Positions 43,692 to 53,081 of a stretch of 64,000 nucleotides of DNA are shown piece after piece. How positions within the stretch are numbered: the first letter of the stretch is position 1; each line of letters starts with the position of its first letter. The DNA comes from Hyphomicrobium_A sp044507625. Lineage in GTDB: Bacteria > Pseudomonadota > Alphaproteobacteria > Rhizobiales > Hyphomicrobiaceae. The notes under the pieces are model-generated. The model did no database searches. It was not told where the DNA came from and was given only the letters and a program-made list of their open reading frames with translations. The position numbers and the translations under genes are program-made. The stretch spans positions 1 through 64,000 of the forward strand of contig JBIQJE010000018.1 of the NCBI GenBank assembly GCA_044507625.1, in the 5' to 3' direction.

Positions 43692-44735
43692 GTGGAAACT
43701 TCGATAAATCGCAGCATCAAAAGCGCCGTTTATGCACGCTTCGACGGCGCACCGCGAAAGCGCGACGCGGCTCCTTTCCGTGATCCGACGGCCAAAGCGA
43801 GCCGCTGGCGAAAGGCGATGAGCGCCACCTGCGGCGTTTGCGGCATGGCTTCCGCGGTCTGCTACGCGCTCATCGCCCATCAACCCATCGGCCCGCCGAT
43901 TGCGCAGCAGTCCCAGGTAACGGGAGGCGAGGATGATGGCGCAGCAAAGTCTACCCGCGCGCAGCTGTTGGAGCGCGTACGCTACCGCGGCGGCGAGTAT
44001 CTTTTCGCGGCCTACGGCGGCAGCCCCTATACCCTCGCCAGCGACTTGCACATCAAGCACGGTGGCGCCGGTATGACGGTTCACGGCGTGGACTGGCAGG
44101 GTAAGGCGTTCGACGATCCCATCTATTATGGCATCCGCATTGCGCGGTGGCTTCCCGGCCGTGCCGACGGCGTCATGCTGGATTTCATGCACTCGAAAGC
44201 CTATGCGCCGCTCGATCAGCGGGTGAAGCTTTCCGGCGAGCTGAACGGAGAGAAGCTGCCGCCGGAGGCGGCGGTCGGTGACATCTTCCACAAGCTCGAG
44301 TTCACCCACGGCCACAACTTGCTCACCTTGAATTGGCTGCGCCGCCTGCCGTCTCTCGGCGTCACCTTCAGTCCCTATGTGGGCGGTGGCCTGGGCATGG
44401 CACTGCCGCACACGGAAGTACAGATGAAGGGCCTGCAGGGCCGCACCTATGCCTATCAATATGCCGGGCCCGCCGTGCAGCTGGTGGTCGGATTGGAAAT
44501 CCGCGTCCCGCGATTGTCCTATTTCGTGGAATACAAGTTCACCTCCGCGGACTATCGCGTGCCGCTGCAGAATTTCGACGGAAGCGCGCTGCCGCTAGAC
44601 CTGTGGGCGCAGTTTACCGCTTGGCTAAAGGGCGAGGCGCCGGTGCGGGGATGGGCATCGACGCGATTGACGAGCCATCAGGTGATCGCCGGGATGGGTG
44701 TGCGCACGGTGCCCCAGGGCGCGGCAATGCCCTGA
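43692..44735 (+). CDS. Outer-membrane beta-barrel protein, possible lipid A oxidase (LpxQ-like)
   Basis: The protein is about 347 residues from a GTG with GGGGAG upstream; an internal ATG at 43818 before a hydrophobic segment (GMASAVCYALIAHQP) could be the true start of a signal sequence. The rest looks like an eight-stranded barrel with alternating pattern: FAAYGGSPYTLASDL, GKAFDDPIYYGIRIARWLPG, GVMLDFMHSKAYAPLD, GVTFSPYVGGGLGMALPHTEV and YFVEYKFTSADYRVPL. I associate this with rhizobial lipid A oxidase/OMP proteins, with moderate certainty. It converges on the lipid A VLCFA operon (8 bases between stops), which supports the link. Confidence 0.6.
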   Translation: METSINRSIKSAVYARFDGAPRKRDAAPFRDPTAKASRWRKAMSATCGVCGMASAVCYALIAHQPIGPPIAQQSQVTGGEDDGAAKSTRAQLLERVRYRGGEYLFAAYGGSPYTLASDLHIKHGGAGMTVHGVDWQGKAFDDPIYYGIRIARWLPGRADGVMLDFMHSKAYAPLDQRVKLSGELNGEKLPPEAAVGDIFHKLEFTHGHNLLTLNWLRRLPSLGVTFSPYVGGGLGMALPHTEVQMKGLQGRTYAYQYAGPAVQLVVGLEIRVPRLSYFVEYKFTSADYRVPLQNFDGSALPLDLWAQFTAWLKGEAPVRGWASTRLTSHQVIAGMGVRTVPQGAAMP

Positions 44736-44743
44736 GGATGCCG

Positions 44744-46021
44744 CTAGGGCGCGCCAAGCACCAGCGCCGCGTTCTGCCCGCCGAAGCCGAACGAGTTCGA
44801 TAGCACCGTATCGACGCGCGCGGGCCGCGCGGTGTTCGGCACGACGTCCAGCGGGATTTCTGGATCGGCGACATCGTAGTTGATCGTGGGCGGCAACATT
44901 CCGTTGCGGATGGTCAGCAGCGAGATCACCGCCTCGATCGCACCCGCGGCCGATAGCGTGTGTCCGATCATAGACTTGCTGGAGCTGACCGGCGTTACCG
45001 CGAGATGGTCGCCGAGCACCTGCTTGAGCGCCAGATACTCCATCTTGTCGTTTTCCGGCGTGCTGGTGCCGTGCGCATTGACGTAATCGATCTGCGTAGC
45101 CGGGATGCAAGCATCGCCGATGGCGTTCGCGATCGCGCCGACGATGGCTGAAGCATCCGGCTTCGAGCGCGTGCGGTGATAGTTGTCGGCCCGCTCGCCA
45201 CAGCCGCGGACGAAGCCGAGCACCCGCGCGCCCCGTGTCTTCGCCGCCGCGTAGGATTCGAGCACAAGGGCGGCCGCGCCTTCGCCCATGACGAATCCAT
45301 CGCGGTCCTTGGAAAATGGCCGGGAGGCATGCTCCGGTTGATCGTTTCGCGTCGAAAGCGCTGAGAGTAGCGAGAACCGGATGAGCGCTTCAATCTGAAC
45401 CGACGCGTCGGTGCCGACGCAGAGCGCGGCGTCGGCTTCCCCGCGGCGGATCGCTTCAACGCCGAGCTGGATCGCGGTGGCGCCGGATGCGCACGCAGTC
45501 GAAACGGAGACAGGAATACCACGCGTTCCAAATTGCTGTGCGAGATGCTCTCCGACGCTCGCGAATTGGAAAAGCGAGCTCATCTCGTCCCAGTCACCGT
45601 TCCGGGCGGCTTCGACAAGACGCCGATAGCCGGTCAGCCCCGAGTGGCGCCCCGCATTGTAAAGAGCCTTCCGTTGCGGCCATTCGAGCTCGGCGGGTGG
45701 AGTGGCGAGGAACAACGGCCCTGGAAAGCGGCCATGGACGCCGATCATGGCTTCGCCGATCGCCTCGTCTGCGGCATGCTTTGCCAGCTCGATTGTGAGC
45801 GCCGGGGCAGGCGAGGCCCCATCGGAGAGAAAGTCGACCGTCGCAGCAAAGCCTGTGCGCAGCCCATCCGTCGGAAATCGCCCGATACGCGTTATGCCCG
45901 ATTGTCCCGCGGTGAGCGCTGCCCAGTTCTCCGTCTTGTCGCGGCCGAGCGACGTCACAATTCCCGCCCCGGTGATCGCGACGAGCGGGCGCCCCATTGC
46001 ATCTCGATGATCGTTCGTCAT
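44744..46021 (-). CDS. Beta-ketoacyl-ACP synthase (FabF-like), second KS pair
   Basis: The protein has 425 residues from the ATG at 46021 with GAGGAA upstream. A full condensing-enzyme triad is present: C177 in STACASGATA, H317 in NAHGTSTPEND and H354 in SKSMIGHTLSAAG. It extends acyl-ACP by two carbons from malonyl-ACP. It is highly similar in layout to the KS at 48332-49612, so this gene and the CLF-like gene upstream look like a duplicated pair. In the rhizobial operon lpxXL would occupy the position after the dehydrogenase; here this extra pair does. Confidence 0.92.
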   Translation of the reverse strand: MTNDHRDAMGRPLVAITGAGIVTSLGRDKTENWAALTAGQSGITRIGRFPTDGLRTGFAATVDFLSDGASPAPALTIELAKHAADEAIGEAMIGVHGRFPGPLFLATPPAELEWPQRKALYNAGRHSGLTGYRRLVEAARNGDWDEMSSLFQFASVGEHLAQQFGTRGIPVSVSTACASGATAIQLGVEAIRRGEADAALCVGTDASVQIEALIRFSLLSALSTRNDQPEHASRPFSKDRDGFVMGEGAAALVLESYAAAKTRGARVLGFVRGCGERADNYHRTRSKPDASAIVGAIANAIGDACIPATQIDYVNAHGTSTPENDKMEYLALKQVLGDHLAVTPVSSSKSMIGHTLSAAGAIEAVISLLTIRNGMLPPTINYDVADPEIPLDVVPNTARPARVDTVLSNSFGFGGQNAALVLGAP

Positions 46022-46028
46022 GGGTTCC

Positions 46029-47234
46029 TCATGCGGCTCCAACCAGCGCCAGGCCTTCGCCGCGCCAGTGACCGACGCAGGTCACGAGGGCGTGCGCGGT
46101 CGAGCCTGAAAATGGCCGCTCGATTTCGGCATTGCCCGTCTCCTTCGGCGTGAGACTATGGCGGCAGGCGAGGGCAGCGAGCGCTAGTCCGGTGGGAAAT
46201 TGCGCTTCCACGCCGTGTCCTAAGGTGCTGCCGAAGGCGCGCACGATCGGTTCTGCACCTTGAGACGGCAGAGAGTCTATGAAGGCGATTTCCTCGTCCG
46301 TCACCGGAGCCGCGCCGCTCGCCCCGCTGAGCACCGTGAGCGGTCCTATGGGTTTGCTGCGCAAGGCGCCATAGAGTTCTGCCAGCGCGCGCTGCGTGGC
46401 GCCGTCAGCGCGATCGCATCGGGCGGTGGCGACATCCGCGATCCGCGCATAAGGTTGCACGCCGCGTGCCTCCGCATGGGCGCGCGCTTCGAGCACGAGA
46501 AAGGCGCCCATGCCCCCCGGAATAAAGCCGCCGCCGCCCTGTGCGCGATCCCAGACGGGCGCGTAGTGGCCCATCCATAGGTTATGGCCGAGCTCATATC
46601 CCAGCAGCAGATCTTCGCGCTCGGCGTTGAGTGCGCCGCCGACAATGGCGATGTCGATCTGGCCGGCCGCGATCCTGCGGAATGCGTTCTCGACCGCCGC
46701 CAGGCCGGCACTTTCTTCGCCCATGAAGGTCCGCGACGAAGCGGTGACCCCATGCACGATGGAAATATTGCCGGCCAGCATGTTGGAGAGCTGGGCGAGA
46801 AAGAGTGTCGGGCGGAGCGCACTCGGCAGCACCTGCTTGGCGAGCGCGGTGCTGTCATCGGTCTGGCTGAGCTTGTCGAGGACATCGCAGTCGACGCCGA
46901 TATCCCGTTCGCCGCTGCCCGCCGCAACGATGAGATGCGTGCGCTGAAGCACCTCCGCATCTCCCGCGATGCCGGCATCCGTCAGAGCAAGCCCAGCGGC
47001 GTAGACCCCGATGCGCTGCCATGCCTCCATCTGCTTGAGGTCGCTCTTCTTCGGGATCTGCCCGGCAAAGTCGAGCGCTAGGAGCGGATGCACGCAGTAT
47101 GGGGCGAAACGCAACTCATCGACCGTATAGCCGCCACCATTGCTCAAATGCGCAACGTGCTCCGCGGTGTCCCTGCCGATCGAGCTCACGAGGCCGACGC
47201 CGGTGATCAGTATGTCCCGTCCATCATCACCCAT
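46029..47234 (-). CDS. KS-like chain-length-factor-type protein lacking the catalytic Cys (pair 2)
   Basis: The protein is about 401 residues from the ATG at 47234 (GAAGG upstream; an ATG at 47243 is also possible). It has the thiolase fold, but the active-site region reads HGVTASSRTF, with S166 where the cysteine should be, and the HGTSTP histidine motif is absent. It should therefore not condense on its own but act as partner of the neighbouring KS, as a chain-length factor does. It corresponds to the fabF2 position in the AcpXL operon of Rhizobium. Confidence 0.85.
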   Translation of the reverse strand: MGDDGRDILITGVGLVSSIGRDTAEHVAHLSNGGGYTVDELRFAPYCVHPLLALDFAGQIPKKSDLKQMEAWQRIGVYAAGLALTDAGIAGDAEVLQRTHLIVAAGSGERDIGVDCDVLDKLSQTDDSTALAKQVLPSALRPTLFLAQLSNMLAGNISIVHGVTASSRTFMGEESAGLAAVENAFRRIAAGQIDIAIVGGALNAEREDLLLGYELGHNLWMGHYAPVWDRAQGGGGFIPGGMGAFLVLEARAHAEARGVQPYARIADVATARCDRADGATQRALAELYGALRSKPIGPLTVLSGASGAAPVTDEEIAFIDSLPSQGAEPIVRAFGSTLGHGVEAQFPTGLALAALACRHSLTPKETGNAEIERPFSGSTAHALVTCVGHWRGEGLALVGAA

Positions 47235-47249
47235 GTCGGGCATCCTTCG

Positions 47250-48335
47250 TCAGAGCGTTATGATGATCTTGCCGAACACATCGCGCCGCTCCAGACGTTC
47301 CAATCCGGTTTCAATGCTTTCAAGGGGAAGGACGGTGTCGATGACCGGAGCAGCATGGCCATCGGCCAGCCTCTGCATCACAGTGCGCATATTCTCGATG
47401 CGGCAGCCGAAACTGCCGATGAGGCGCAGCTGCTGCTGAAACAGCATGTAGAGGTTCGTCTTTGCGGCGACGCCGGTCGTTGAGCCGCAGGTGACGAGGC
47501 GTCCGCCTCGCTTCAGGGACAGCAGGCTGTCCTCCCATGTCGCCGGTCCCACGTGCTCGAAGACGACATCGACGCCCTGGCCGCCGGTCAGTTTGCGGAC
47601 GCGCCGCCCGAAGCGCTCATCGTTGTAGTTGATGACGTGGTCGGCACCGAGCTTCGCCGCCATTGCCGCCTTGCGCTCGCTTCCGACCGTGGTGATCACC
47701 TGCGCGCCCGCCGCCTTGGCGAGCTGGATTGCAGCGCTGCCGATGCCGCTGCCGCCGGCGTGGACAAGGACGGTTTCCCCGCTTTGGAGCTTCGCGTTGT
47801 CGAACAGCATATGTTCGACAGTGCCGAACGTGATCGGCGCGAAGGCGGCCAGCGTCGCACCGAGACCCGCTGGCGCCCTTACCGCGAGCCGGGCTGGAAT
47901 GTTCACGCGCTCACGCAGGAAGCCATCGATGTGAAACCCATACATGGCGGAAAGATCGGTGCAGAAGTTGTCACGTCCTTCGCGGCAGGGGGCGCAGCTC
48001 CCGCACGTCCGCGCGCCGTAAAGCGATACGACATCGCCGATGGCAAGGTGATCGATGCTTGCGCCGACGGCGACAACCTCGCCGGCGGCCTCTGCGCCGA
48101 GGGTGATGGGAAGCACGCGCTTGGCAAATGCCATGCCGCGCCAGCTCCAGACGTCGATATGATTGAGCGCAACCGCGCGTATCCGGACTTGAACCTCATC
48201 CGGATAGGGGGCGGCTGGAGCATCGACCTCGGCGATCTCCACGCAGCGCTCGCGGACCAGTTGCGCCGCCTGCATGCGTCCATCGTCCGGCTTCCGTGTC
48301 GGTGGCCGCGCTGCGAGTTGTGCTTGATCTGTCAT
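47250..48335 (-). CDS. Zinc-binding alcohol dehydrogenase-family protein of the VLCFA operon
   Basis: The protein has 361 residues; its ATG overlaps the stop of the upstream KS (ATGA). It is an MDR-superfamily oxidoreductase with the structural-zinc cysteines in CGSCAPCREGRDNFC, the GroES-like N-terminal domain (ITLGAEAAGEVV) and the nucleotide-binding LVHAGGSGIGSAAIQLAK. It resembles adh of the rhizobial acpXL cluster, thought to serve as an enoyl-acyl reductase in VLCFA elongation. Its place between two KS pairs supports that role. Confidence 0.88.
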   Translation of the reverse strand: MTDQAQLAARPPTRKPDDGRMQAAQLVRERCVEIAEVDAPAAPYPDEVQVRIRAVALNHIDVWSWRGMAFAKRVLPITLGAEAAGEVVAVGASIDHLAIGDVVSLYGARTCGSCAPCREGRDNFCTDLSAMYGFHIDGFLRERVNIPARLAVRAPAGLGATLAAFAPITFGTVEHMLFDNAKLQSGETVLVHAGGSGIGSAAIQLAKAAGAQVITTVGSERKAAMAAKLGADHVINYNDERFGRRVRKLTGGQGVDVVFEHVGPATWEDSLLSLKRGGRLVTCGSTTGVAAKTNLYMLFQQQLRLIGSFGCRIENMRTVMQRLADGHAAPVIDTVLPLESIETGLERLERRDVFGKIIITL

Positions 48336-49612
48336 TGGAGGTCCCGGGAAAAGACGACACACACGTTTTGACCGCCAAAGCCGAATGAGTTCGACAGCGC
48401 GACACGCACGTCCGCCGTACGGCTCACGTTGGGAACGACGTCGATAGCTAAGGCGGGATCGGGATCGTCGTAGTTGATGGTTGGCGGAATGACGCCGGTC
48501 TGGAGCGTCTGCAGAGTGAAAACCGCTTCGACGGAGCCGGCCGCGATCAAGGTGTGGCCGACCATGGACTTGTTGGAGCTGATCGGAACGTGCGGCAAGC
48601 GGTTGCCGAATATCGCCGCCAGGGAGAAGCACTCCATCTTGTCGTTCTCGGGCGTGCTCGTGCCGTGCGCGTTGACGTAGTCGATCTCATCCGGCTCCGT
48701 GCCCGCGTCGGCGAGCGTCCTGCGCAAAGCGCCGATCATGGCGCGCCCGTCGGGGCGGGAACGGGTGCGGTGATAAGCGTCGGCCTTTTCTCCGCAGCCG
48801 CGCACGATAGCGAGGACTGTTGCTCCGCGCGCCATGGCCGCAGCATAGCTTTCCAGCACAAGCGCACCGGCGCCTTCCGCCATCACGAAGCCGTCGCGGG
48901 ATTTGGAGAACGGACGCGAAGCCTTCTGCGGCGGACCGTTGCGCGTTGAAAGGGCCGAGAGAAGCGAGAACCGTACGAGGCCCTCCGGATGCACCGTCGC
49001 GTCGGTGCCTATGCAGAGCGCGGCGTCCGCCTTGCCGTAGCGTATGGCTTCGACGCCGAGCTGGATCGTGGTGGCACCCGAAGCGCAGGCCGTGCATATC
49101 GTGAGCGGCTCGCCGCGCGTGCCGAACCGCTCCATGAGCCTGTCGGCGATGGCGGCAAAGCGGATATGGTGTGCGAGGGCACCGAACTGGCCTTCGCGCG
49201 CCGCTGCCAGGAGCCGCGCATAGCCGCTGAGTTCCGGGTCGCCGGCGTTGTGGATCTCCCGGAGCTGCGGCCATTCGAGTTCGGATGGCGGTGTTGCGAT
49301 GATGAGCGGGCCGGGGAAGCTCTTGCAGCTGCCAATCTGCGCCTGGTCGATAGCCTCGGCGGCCGCGACCTCTGCCATCGTCGAGGCAAACTCGAAGGCC
49401 GAGTAGGGCGCAACGCCGAGATCGTCGACCGTCCCCGCAATCGTCGTCTTGAGCCCGTCGGTTGGAAAGCGCGTGATGGGCCGGATCCCGGATTGGCCCG
49501 CAATGAGCTGTTCCCAGTTCAGTCTTTTGCCCGCGCCGAGCGAGGTGACGACACCAGTGCCGGTGACGGCGACAAGCGGGCGGCCTTTGCTGTCCACATA
49601 GGAGCGGTTCAC
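48332..49612 (-). CDS. Beta-ketoacyl-ACP synthase of the AcpXL operon (FabF1-like)
   Basis: The protein has 426 residues from the GTG at 49612, chosen because its spacing to the conserved GRPLVAVTG matches the second KS; an ATG at 49660 would overlap the upstream gene. The triad is present: C176 in CTACASGAT, the histidine of NAHGTSTPEND, and the histidine of NKSMVGHTLIAAG. It elongates acyl groups on AcpXL. The stop overlaps the dehydrogenase start by 4 bases. Confidence 0.92.
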   Translation of the reverse strand: MNRSYVDSKGRPLVAVTGTGVVTSLGAGKRLNWEQLIAGQSGIRPITRFPTDGLKTTIAGTVDDLGVAPYSAFEFASTMAEVAAAEAIDQAQIGSCKSFPGPLIIATPPSELEWPQLREIHNAGDPELSGYARLLAAAREGQFGALAHHIRFAAIADRLMERFGTRGEPLTICTACASGATTIQLGVEAIRYGKADAALCIGTDATVHPEGLVRFSLLSALSTRNGPPQKASRPFSKSRDGFVMAEGAGALVLESYAAAMARGATVLAIVRGCGEKADAYHRTRSRPDGRAMIGALRRTLADAGTEPDEIDYVNAHGTSTPENDKMECFSLAAIFGNRLPHVPISSNKSMVGHTLIAAGSVEAVFTLQTLQTGVIPPTINYDDPDPALAIDVVPNVSRTADVRVALSNSFGFGGQNVCVVFSRDLQ

Positions 49613-49622
49613 GGCCCGGTTC

Positions 49623-50840
49623 TCACTCTGCACGCGTGATGAGGCCCGCGCCTTCTCCACGCCAGCTCCCCAGAGCCGTCACGAGGATATGGTCAGGCCG
49701 CACATCGGCGTGCTCTTCTGGTGATGCTGCGCAAAAAGGTGGGTAGAATGCACCCTTGGCGATGGCGATGGCGGCGAGTGCCACGCCCGCTAAAAAGTGC
49801 GCTTCGCGGGTATGCCCGAGCACATTGCCGAATGCCCGAACGACGGGACGAACGCCCGAGGCGCGCAACTGCGCAATGACCTGACGCTCCTCGCTTGTCA
49901 CCGGCTCGATGCCGCTCGCGCCGCTCAAGACGGGTAGCGGGCTGTCCGGCTGAACGGAGAATGCTTCTACGATGCGCGCCAAGGCCGCCGTTGCCTCGCC
50001 AGGGCGCCGGCGTGTCCGGTCGGATCGGACAGCGCCGACCCGTGCGTAAGCGTTGCGGCCGCGCGATCGCGCGTGGGATGCGGACTCGATGACGAGAAAC
50101 GCGCCAATGGACCCGAGCACGGCGCCGCCGCCGTGCTCGCTCCGTTCCCAGACGGACCTATACGGGGCACCGCGATAGAGGGAGCCTTCGAGTTCGCAGG
50201 CGAGAAGCATATCCTCGCGTTCGGCGTTGAAAGCGCCACCCACGAGCACGAGATCAGCGTCGCCGTTCTCGATGCGCTCCGCCGCGTTCTCAAGCGCGGA
50301 GACGCCAGCCGTCTCCTCGCCTTTGAACGTCCGCGACGCACCGGTGGCCCCATGGACGATCGAGATGTTGGCAGCAAGAAGATTGGAAAGTTGGCCGAGG
50401 TAGAGGGTGGGCCTGAGGCCGGTCATCAACTTCTGGTTAAGTCCGGCATCCAATGCCGCGCCGTGATCGGTTGTCGCGAGAACCTGTTCGTCGAACGCGA
50501 GGTCGCGTTCGCCGTTGCCCGCGGCAATGCTGAGATCGGTGCGGTCGAGCAGTTCTTGATTTCCGGCGATCCCCGCGTCAGCGAGTGCAAGCCCGGCCGT
50601 ATAGGTGCCGATCCTCTGCCAGCGTTCCATCTGCCGCTGGTCCGTGGTCCGCGGAATCTGCTGCGCAAACGCGACCGGCACGAGGGGGTGAACAGGGTAG
50701 GGAGAAAAGCGCCGCTCGTCGATTTCCGGCTTGGCGGTCAGCGGATTCGACAGGCGTTTCCAGTGGGTCTCGATGCCTTCTCCGAGCGAGCTGGCGAGCC
50801 CTATGCCGGTAATATAGGCGCGCTGTGCAGCACCGCTCAT
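49623..50840 (-). CDS. KS-like chain-length-factor-type protein (FabF2-like)
   Basis: The protein has 405 residues; its ATG at 50840 overlaps the FabZ stop (ATGA). It has the thiolase fold with the active-site segment HGATGASRTF, where A168 replaces the catalytic cysteine, and no HGTSTP. This is expected for a non-condensing partner that sets chain length. It pairs with the KS immediately downstream, reproducing the fabF2-fabF1 order of the rhizobial VLCFA locus. Confidence 0.85.
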   Translation of the reverse strand: MSGAAQRAYITGIGLASSLGEGIETHWKRLSNPLTAKPEIDERRFSPYPVHPLVPVAFAQQIPRTTDQRQMERWQRIGTYTAGLALADAGIAGNQELLDRTDLSIAAGNGERDLAFDEQVLATTDHGAALDAGLNQKLMTGLRPTLYLGQLSNLLAANISIVHGATGASRTFKGEETAGVSALENAAERIENGDADLVLVGGAFNAEREDMLLACELEGSLYRGAPYRSVWERSEHGGGAVLGSIGAFLVIESASHARSRGRNAYARVGAVRSDRTRRRPGEATAALARIVEAFSVQPDSPLPVLSGASGIEPVTSEERQVIAQLRASGVRPVVRAFGNVLGHTREAHFLAGVALAAIAIAKGAFYPPFCAASPEEHADVRPDHILVTALGSWRGEGAGLITRAE

Positions 50841-51304
50841 GCGACCCTCGAATCCAGCAGGCCGAGACGCCGCCCCTCGCTCCAGACATGCTGTTGCAAT
50901 GCTTCCGATGGAAAGATGACATTGCGCATCGTGAGCTGCGCGTCGCACATCACTTCGCTGCCCCGTTCTATCGTCGCCGACATGACGGCATAGCCGGAAC
51001 CATCGTGGATACGACGAACCGAGACGCTGAGATCGGTGCTAGGGCGTACGAAGGAGCGGAAGTTGGCGGACTTCACGTTGGCGAAGAACGGCATACGTGA
51101 GAAGCCGTTCAACGCCAGAATGAGATAGCCCGAAGCCTGCGCCATGACTTCGAGCAGCAGCACGCCGGGCATGAGGGGCTCGCCCGGAAAGTGGCCCTCG
51201 AAGACGGGGCTTTTGGCGGGAACGGCGGCCCGGGCTTTGAGTGTCGCCTGCTGGTTATCGAAATGCTCGATGGCATCGAGCATCTGAAAATATTCGAGCC
51301 GCAT
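50837..51304 (-). CDS. FabZ-like 3-hydroxyacyl-ACP dehydratase of the AcpXL operon
   Basis: The protein has 155 residues from the ATG at 51304 with AGAGG upstream; longer in-frame readings lie between the genes and are unlikely. It is a hot-dog dehydratase with catalytic H38 in GHFPGEPLMPG and E52 in LLLEVMAQASGY. It removes water from 3-hydroxyacyl chains during elongation. The start MRLEYFQMLDAIEHFD resembles FabZXL of Rhizobium. It follows acpXL by 97 bases. Confidence 0.92.
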   Translation of the reverse strand: MRLEYFQMLDAIEHFDNQQATLKARAAVPAKSPVFEGHFPGEPLMPGVLLLEVMAQASGYLILALNGFSRMPFFANVKSANFRSFVRPSTDLSVSVRRIHDGSGYAVMSATIERGSEVMCDAQLTMRNVIFPSEALQQHVWSEGRRLGLLDSRVA

Positions 51305-51401
51305 GGTTTCGAATGCCTCTAGAGCATTTTCCGGCGAGGTGGATAGCGGCGCGCCAGAAAACGCGACCAACCAAAAACCTGAGAGCTGATCCGCCGTTGC
51401 G

Positions 51402-51683
51402 CTAGGCTGGCGCAGTGGCACGGATGGCGTCGATCTGAGAGCACAGGTTGGAGAGGATGAAATAATCGTCGCCGCTGCGCTTTCCCTCGTTGACCGCGGT
51501 CAGCCATTCATCGACCGGGAGCTGGATGGTGAACGCGCGGTCGATTTCGAAGGTGATGTCGAGGAAGGCGAGACTGTCGACGGACAGGTCTTTCATAACG
51601 TGGCTTTGAGGTGTGATTTGATCGCGCGGCACATCGCTTACGGAGGAAATGATGTTGGCCACGGTCTCGAAGGTCGATGCCAT
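51402..51683 (-). CDS. acpXL: Acyl carrier protein AcpXL-type
   Basis: The protein has 93 residues from the ATG at 51683 with AGGAGA upstream. The phosphopantetheine site is S37 in DLSVDSLAFLD. Characteristic AcpXL features are the start MASTFETVANIIS, the C-terminal WLTAVNEGKRSGDDYFIL and NLCSQIDAI. AcpXL is the special ACP carrying the C28-type hydroxy fatty acid later attached to lipid A in rhizobia. It heads the minus-strand operon with an FNR-like box about 100 bases upstream. Confidence 0.93.
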   Translation of the reverse strand: MASTFETVANIISSVSDVPRDQITPQSHVMKDLSVDSLAFLDITFEIDRAFTIQLPVDEWLTAVNEGKRSGDDYFILSNLCSQIDAIRATAPA

Positions 51684-51785
51684 GCTGCTGTCTCCTGATC
51701 GGCCTCTTGCGGTGCACGAGATCGGCTCGTCAGTCGCCAAGTGGTATGATGTTCCGGCTTTTAGCCCCCGGCGGCGGAACGCGGC

Positions 51786-51799
51786 TTAACCGAAGTCAA
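51786..51799. promoter_or_regulatory. FNR/Dnr-like box TTAAC-CGAA-GTCAA
   Basis: A 5-4-5 palindrome-like motif in the divergent gap between acpXL (start 51683) and the MaoC-SDR gene (start 51862), about 100 and 63 bases away. It can serve both directions. It fits the TTRAC-N4-GTYAA pattern found at four other promoters of this region. Confidence 0.65.
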
Positions 51800-51861
51800 C
51801 TTATCTATCGACTTTGGCCGCTAACGCTTTGGCCCAATGAGCAACCTCAGTGAGTCCGCCC

Positions 51862-53076
51862 ATGACGCCGTCGCTCGACCGGTTGTTGGAGCTGCGCGTA
51901 GGCCAAAGGGAATGCCTGTCGCGCACCATCACGGCGGAGGACGTGGCCGCTTTTGCCCGCCTTTCCGGCGATTATAACGCGCTGCATCTCGACGATGAGT
52001 TCGCAGCGCGCACGGAGTTCGCGCAGCGCGTTGTCCATGGCTTTCTCAGCGCGAGCCTGCTGTCGACCCTCGTCGGTATGAAGGTGCCGGGCCGCGGGGC
52101 GCTGTATTTGTCGCAGCAAGTTGATTTCACCAGGCCTGTCTACATCGGGGACACGGTCGAGGCCTGCGCGACTATCGAGAAAATCGATATCGATACGCGC
52201 ATTATCTCGTTGCGGACGCAGATCACCCGGGCGCCACACGATGTGGTGCTGCGGGGTGAGGCGAAAGTGAAGGTGCTGCGTCTCCAGGAACAGGAGCCAC
52301 CGAAGCCGAGCGCGGGTGCCTCCGGCGGCCGTCTGCTCGCGGGGCGCACCGCTCTCGTCACGGGGGGCTCGCGCGGCATCGGGCGAGCGATCGCGTACCT
52401 GTTCGCGCAGCACGGCGCCAAAGTTTGGATTAACTTCAATAAGAGCCAGAGCGCAGCCGAGGTCATCGCGCGCGACATCGAGATCAGCGGCGGCTGGTGC
52501 CGGTGCATAAGGGCCGATGTTACGAAGCAGGATCAGGCCGACGCGCTGATCGGTGAAGTCACGGCACACGGTGACCTTGACATTCTCGTCAATAACGCCG
52601 GCCCGAAGATCAAATCCGGTTCCTTCGAAAGCTTCTCATTCGAGGATGTCGCCGGCGCGTTCGAGGACATTGTCGGTGGTGCGTTTCACGTCACCAAGGC
52701 GGCGCTTCCCGCCTTGCGCCGCACGCAAGGCAACATCGTCACGATTCTTTCCTCGGCGGCGCTGGGCAGGACCGCCCACGGCTGGATGCCCTACGTTGTC
52801 GGCAAAAGCGCGCTCTTGGGATTTTCCAAAAATCTTGCTCAGGAGGTTGGCCCTCACGGTGTCAGGGTCAACGTCATCTCGCCATCCATGGCGGAGACCG
52901 ACCTTGTCGCCAATGTGCCGGACCGTATGCGGCAGATGATGGTGTCGCGCACACCGTTGCGGCGCTTGGCAACGCCCGAGGACATTGCCGGCGCGGCCCT
53001 GATGCTAGCGTCGCCCTATGCGGCCTTCATTACCGGCGACAATCTGCTCGTCACCGGCGGCGAGACGATGATCTGA
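51862..53076 (+). CDS. MaoC-like dehydratase fused to an SDR ketoreductase
   Basis: The protein has 404 residues from the ATG at 51862 (a GTG at 51850 is possible). Residues 1-140 are a MaoC-type hot-dog hydratase with D37 and H42 in GDYNALHLDDEF and VVHGFLSASL. Residues about 160-404 are an FabG-like SDR: TGGSRGIG nucleotide-binding turn, LVNNAG, and YVVGKSALLGFSK as Y-x3-K. It can perform the 3-ketoacyl reduction and dehydration steps of a fatty-acid or polyketide cycle in one chain. The FkbH-like gene starts 5 bases after its stop. Confidence 0.9.
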   Translation: MTPSLDRLLELRVGQRECLSRTITAEDVAAFARLSGDYNALHLDDEFAARTEFAQRVVHGFLSASLLSTLVGMKVPGRGALYLSQQVDFTRPVYIGDTVEACATIEKIDIDTRIISLRTQITRAPHDVVLRGEAKVKVLRLQEQEPPKPSAGASGGRLLAGRTALVTGGSRGIGRAIAYLFAQHGAKVWINFNKSQSAAEVIARDIEISGGWCRCIRADVTKQDQADALIGEVTAHGDLDILVNNAGPKIKSGSFESFSFEDVAGAFEDIVGGAFHVTKAALPALRRTQGNIVTILSSAALGRTAHGWMPYVVGKSALLGFSKNLAQEVGPHGVRVNVISPSMAETDLVANVPDRMRQMMVSRTPLRRLATPEDIAGAALMLASPYAAFITGDNLLVTGGETMI

Positions 53077-53081
53077 GGAGA

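Noticed and set aside
49612..49660. ATG 49660 as the start of the KS in the AcpXL operon
   Set aside because: The spacing to the conserved start of homology matches the GTG at 49612, as in the second KS; the ATG would overlap the upstream gene by 38 bases.
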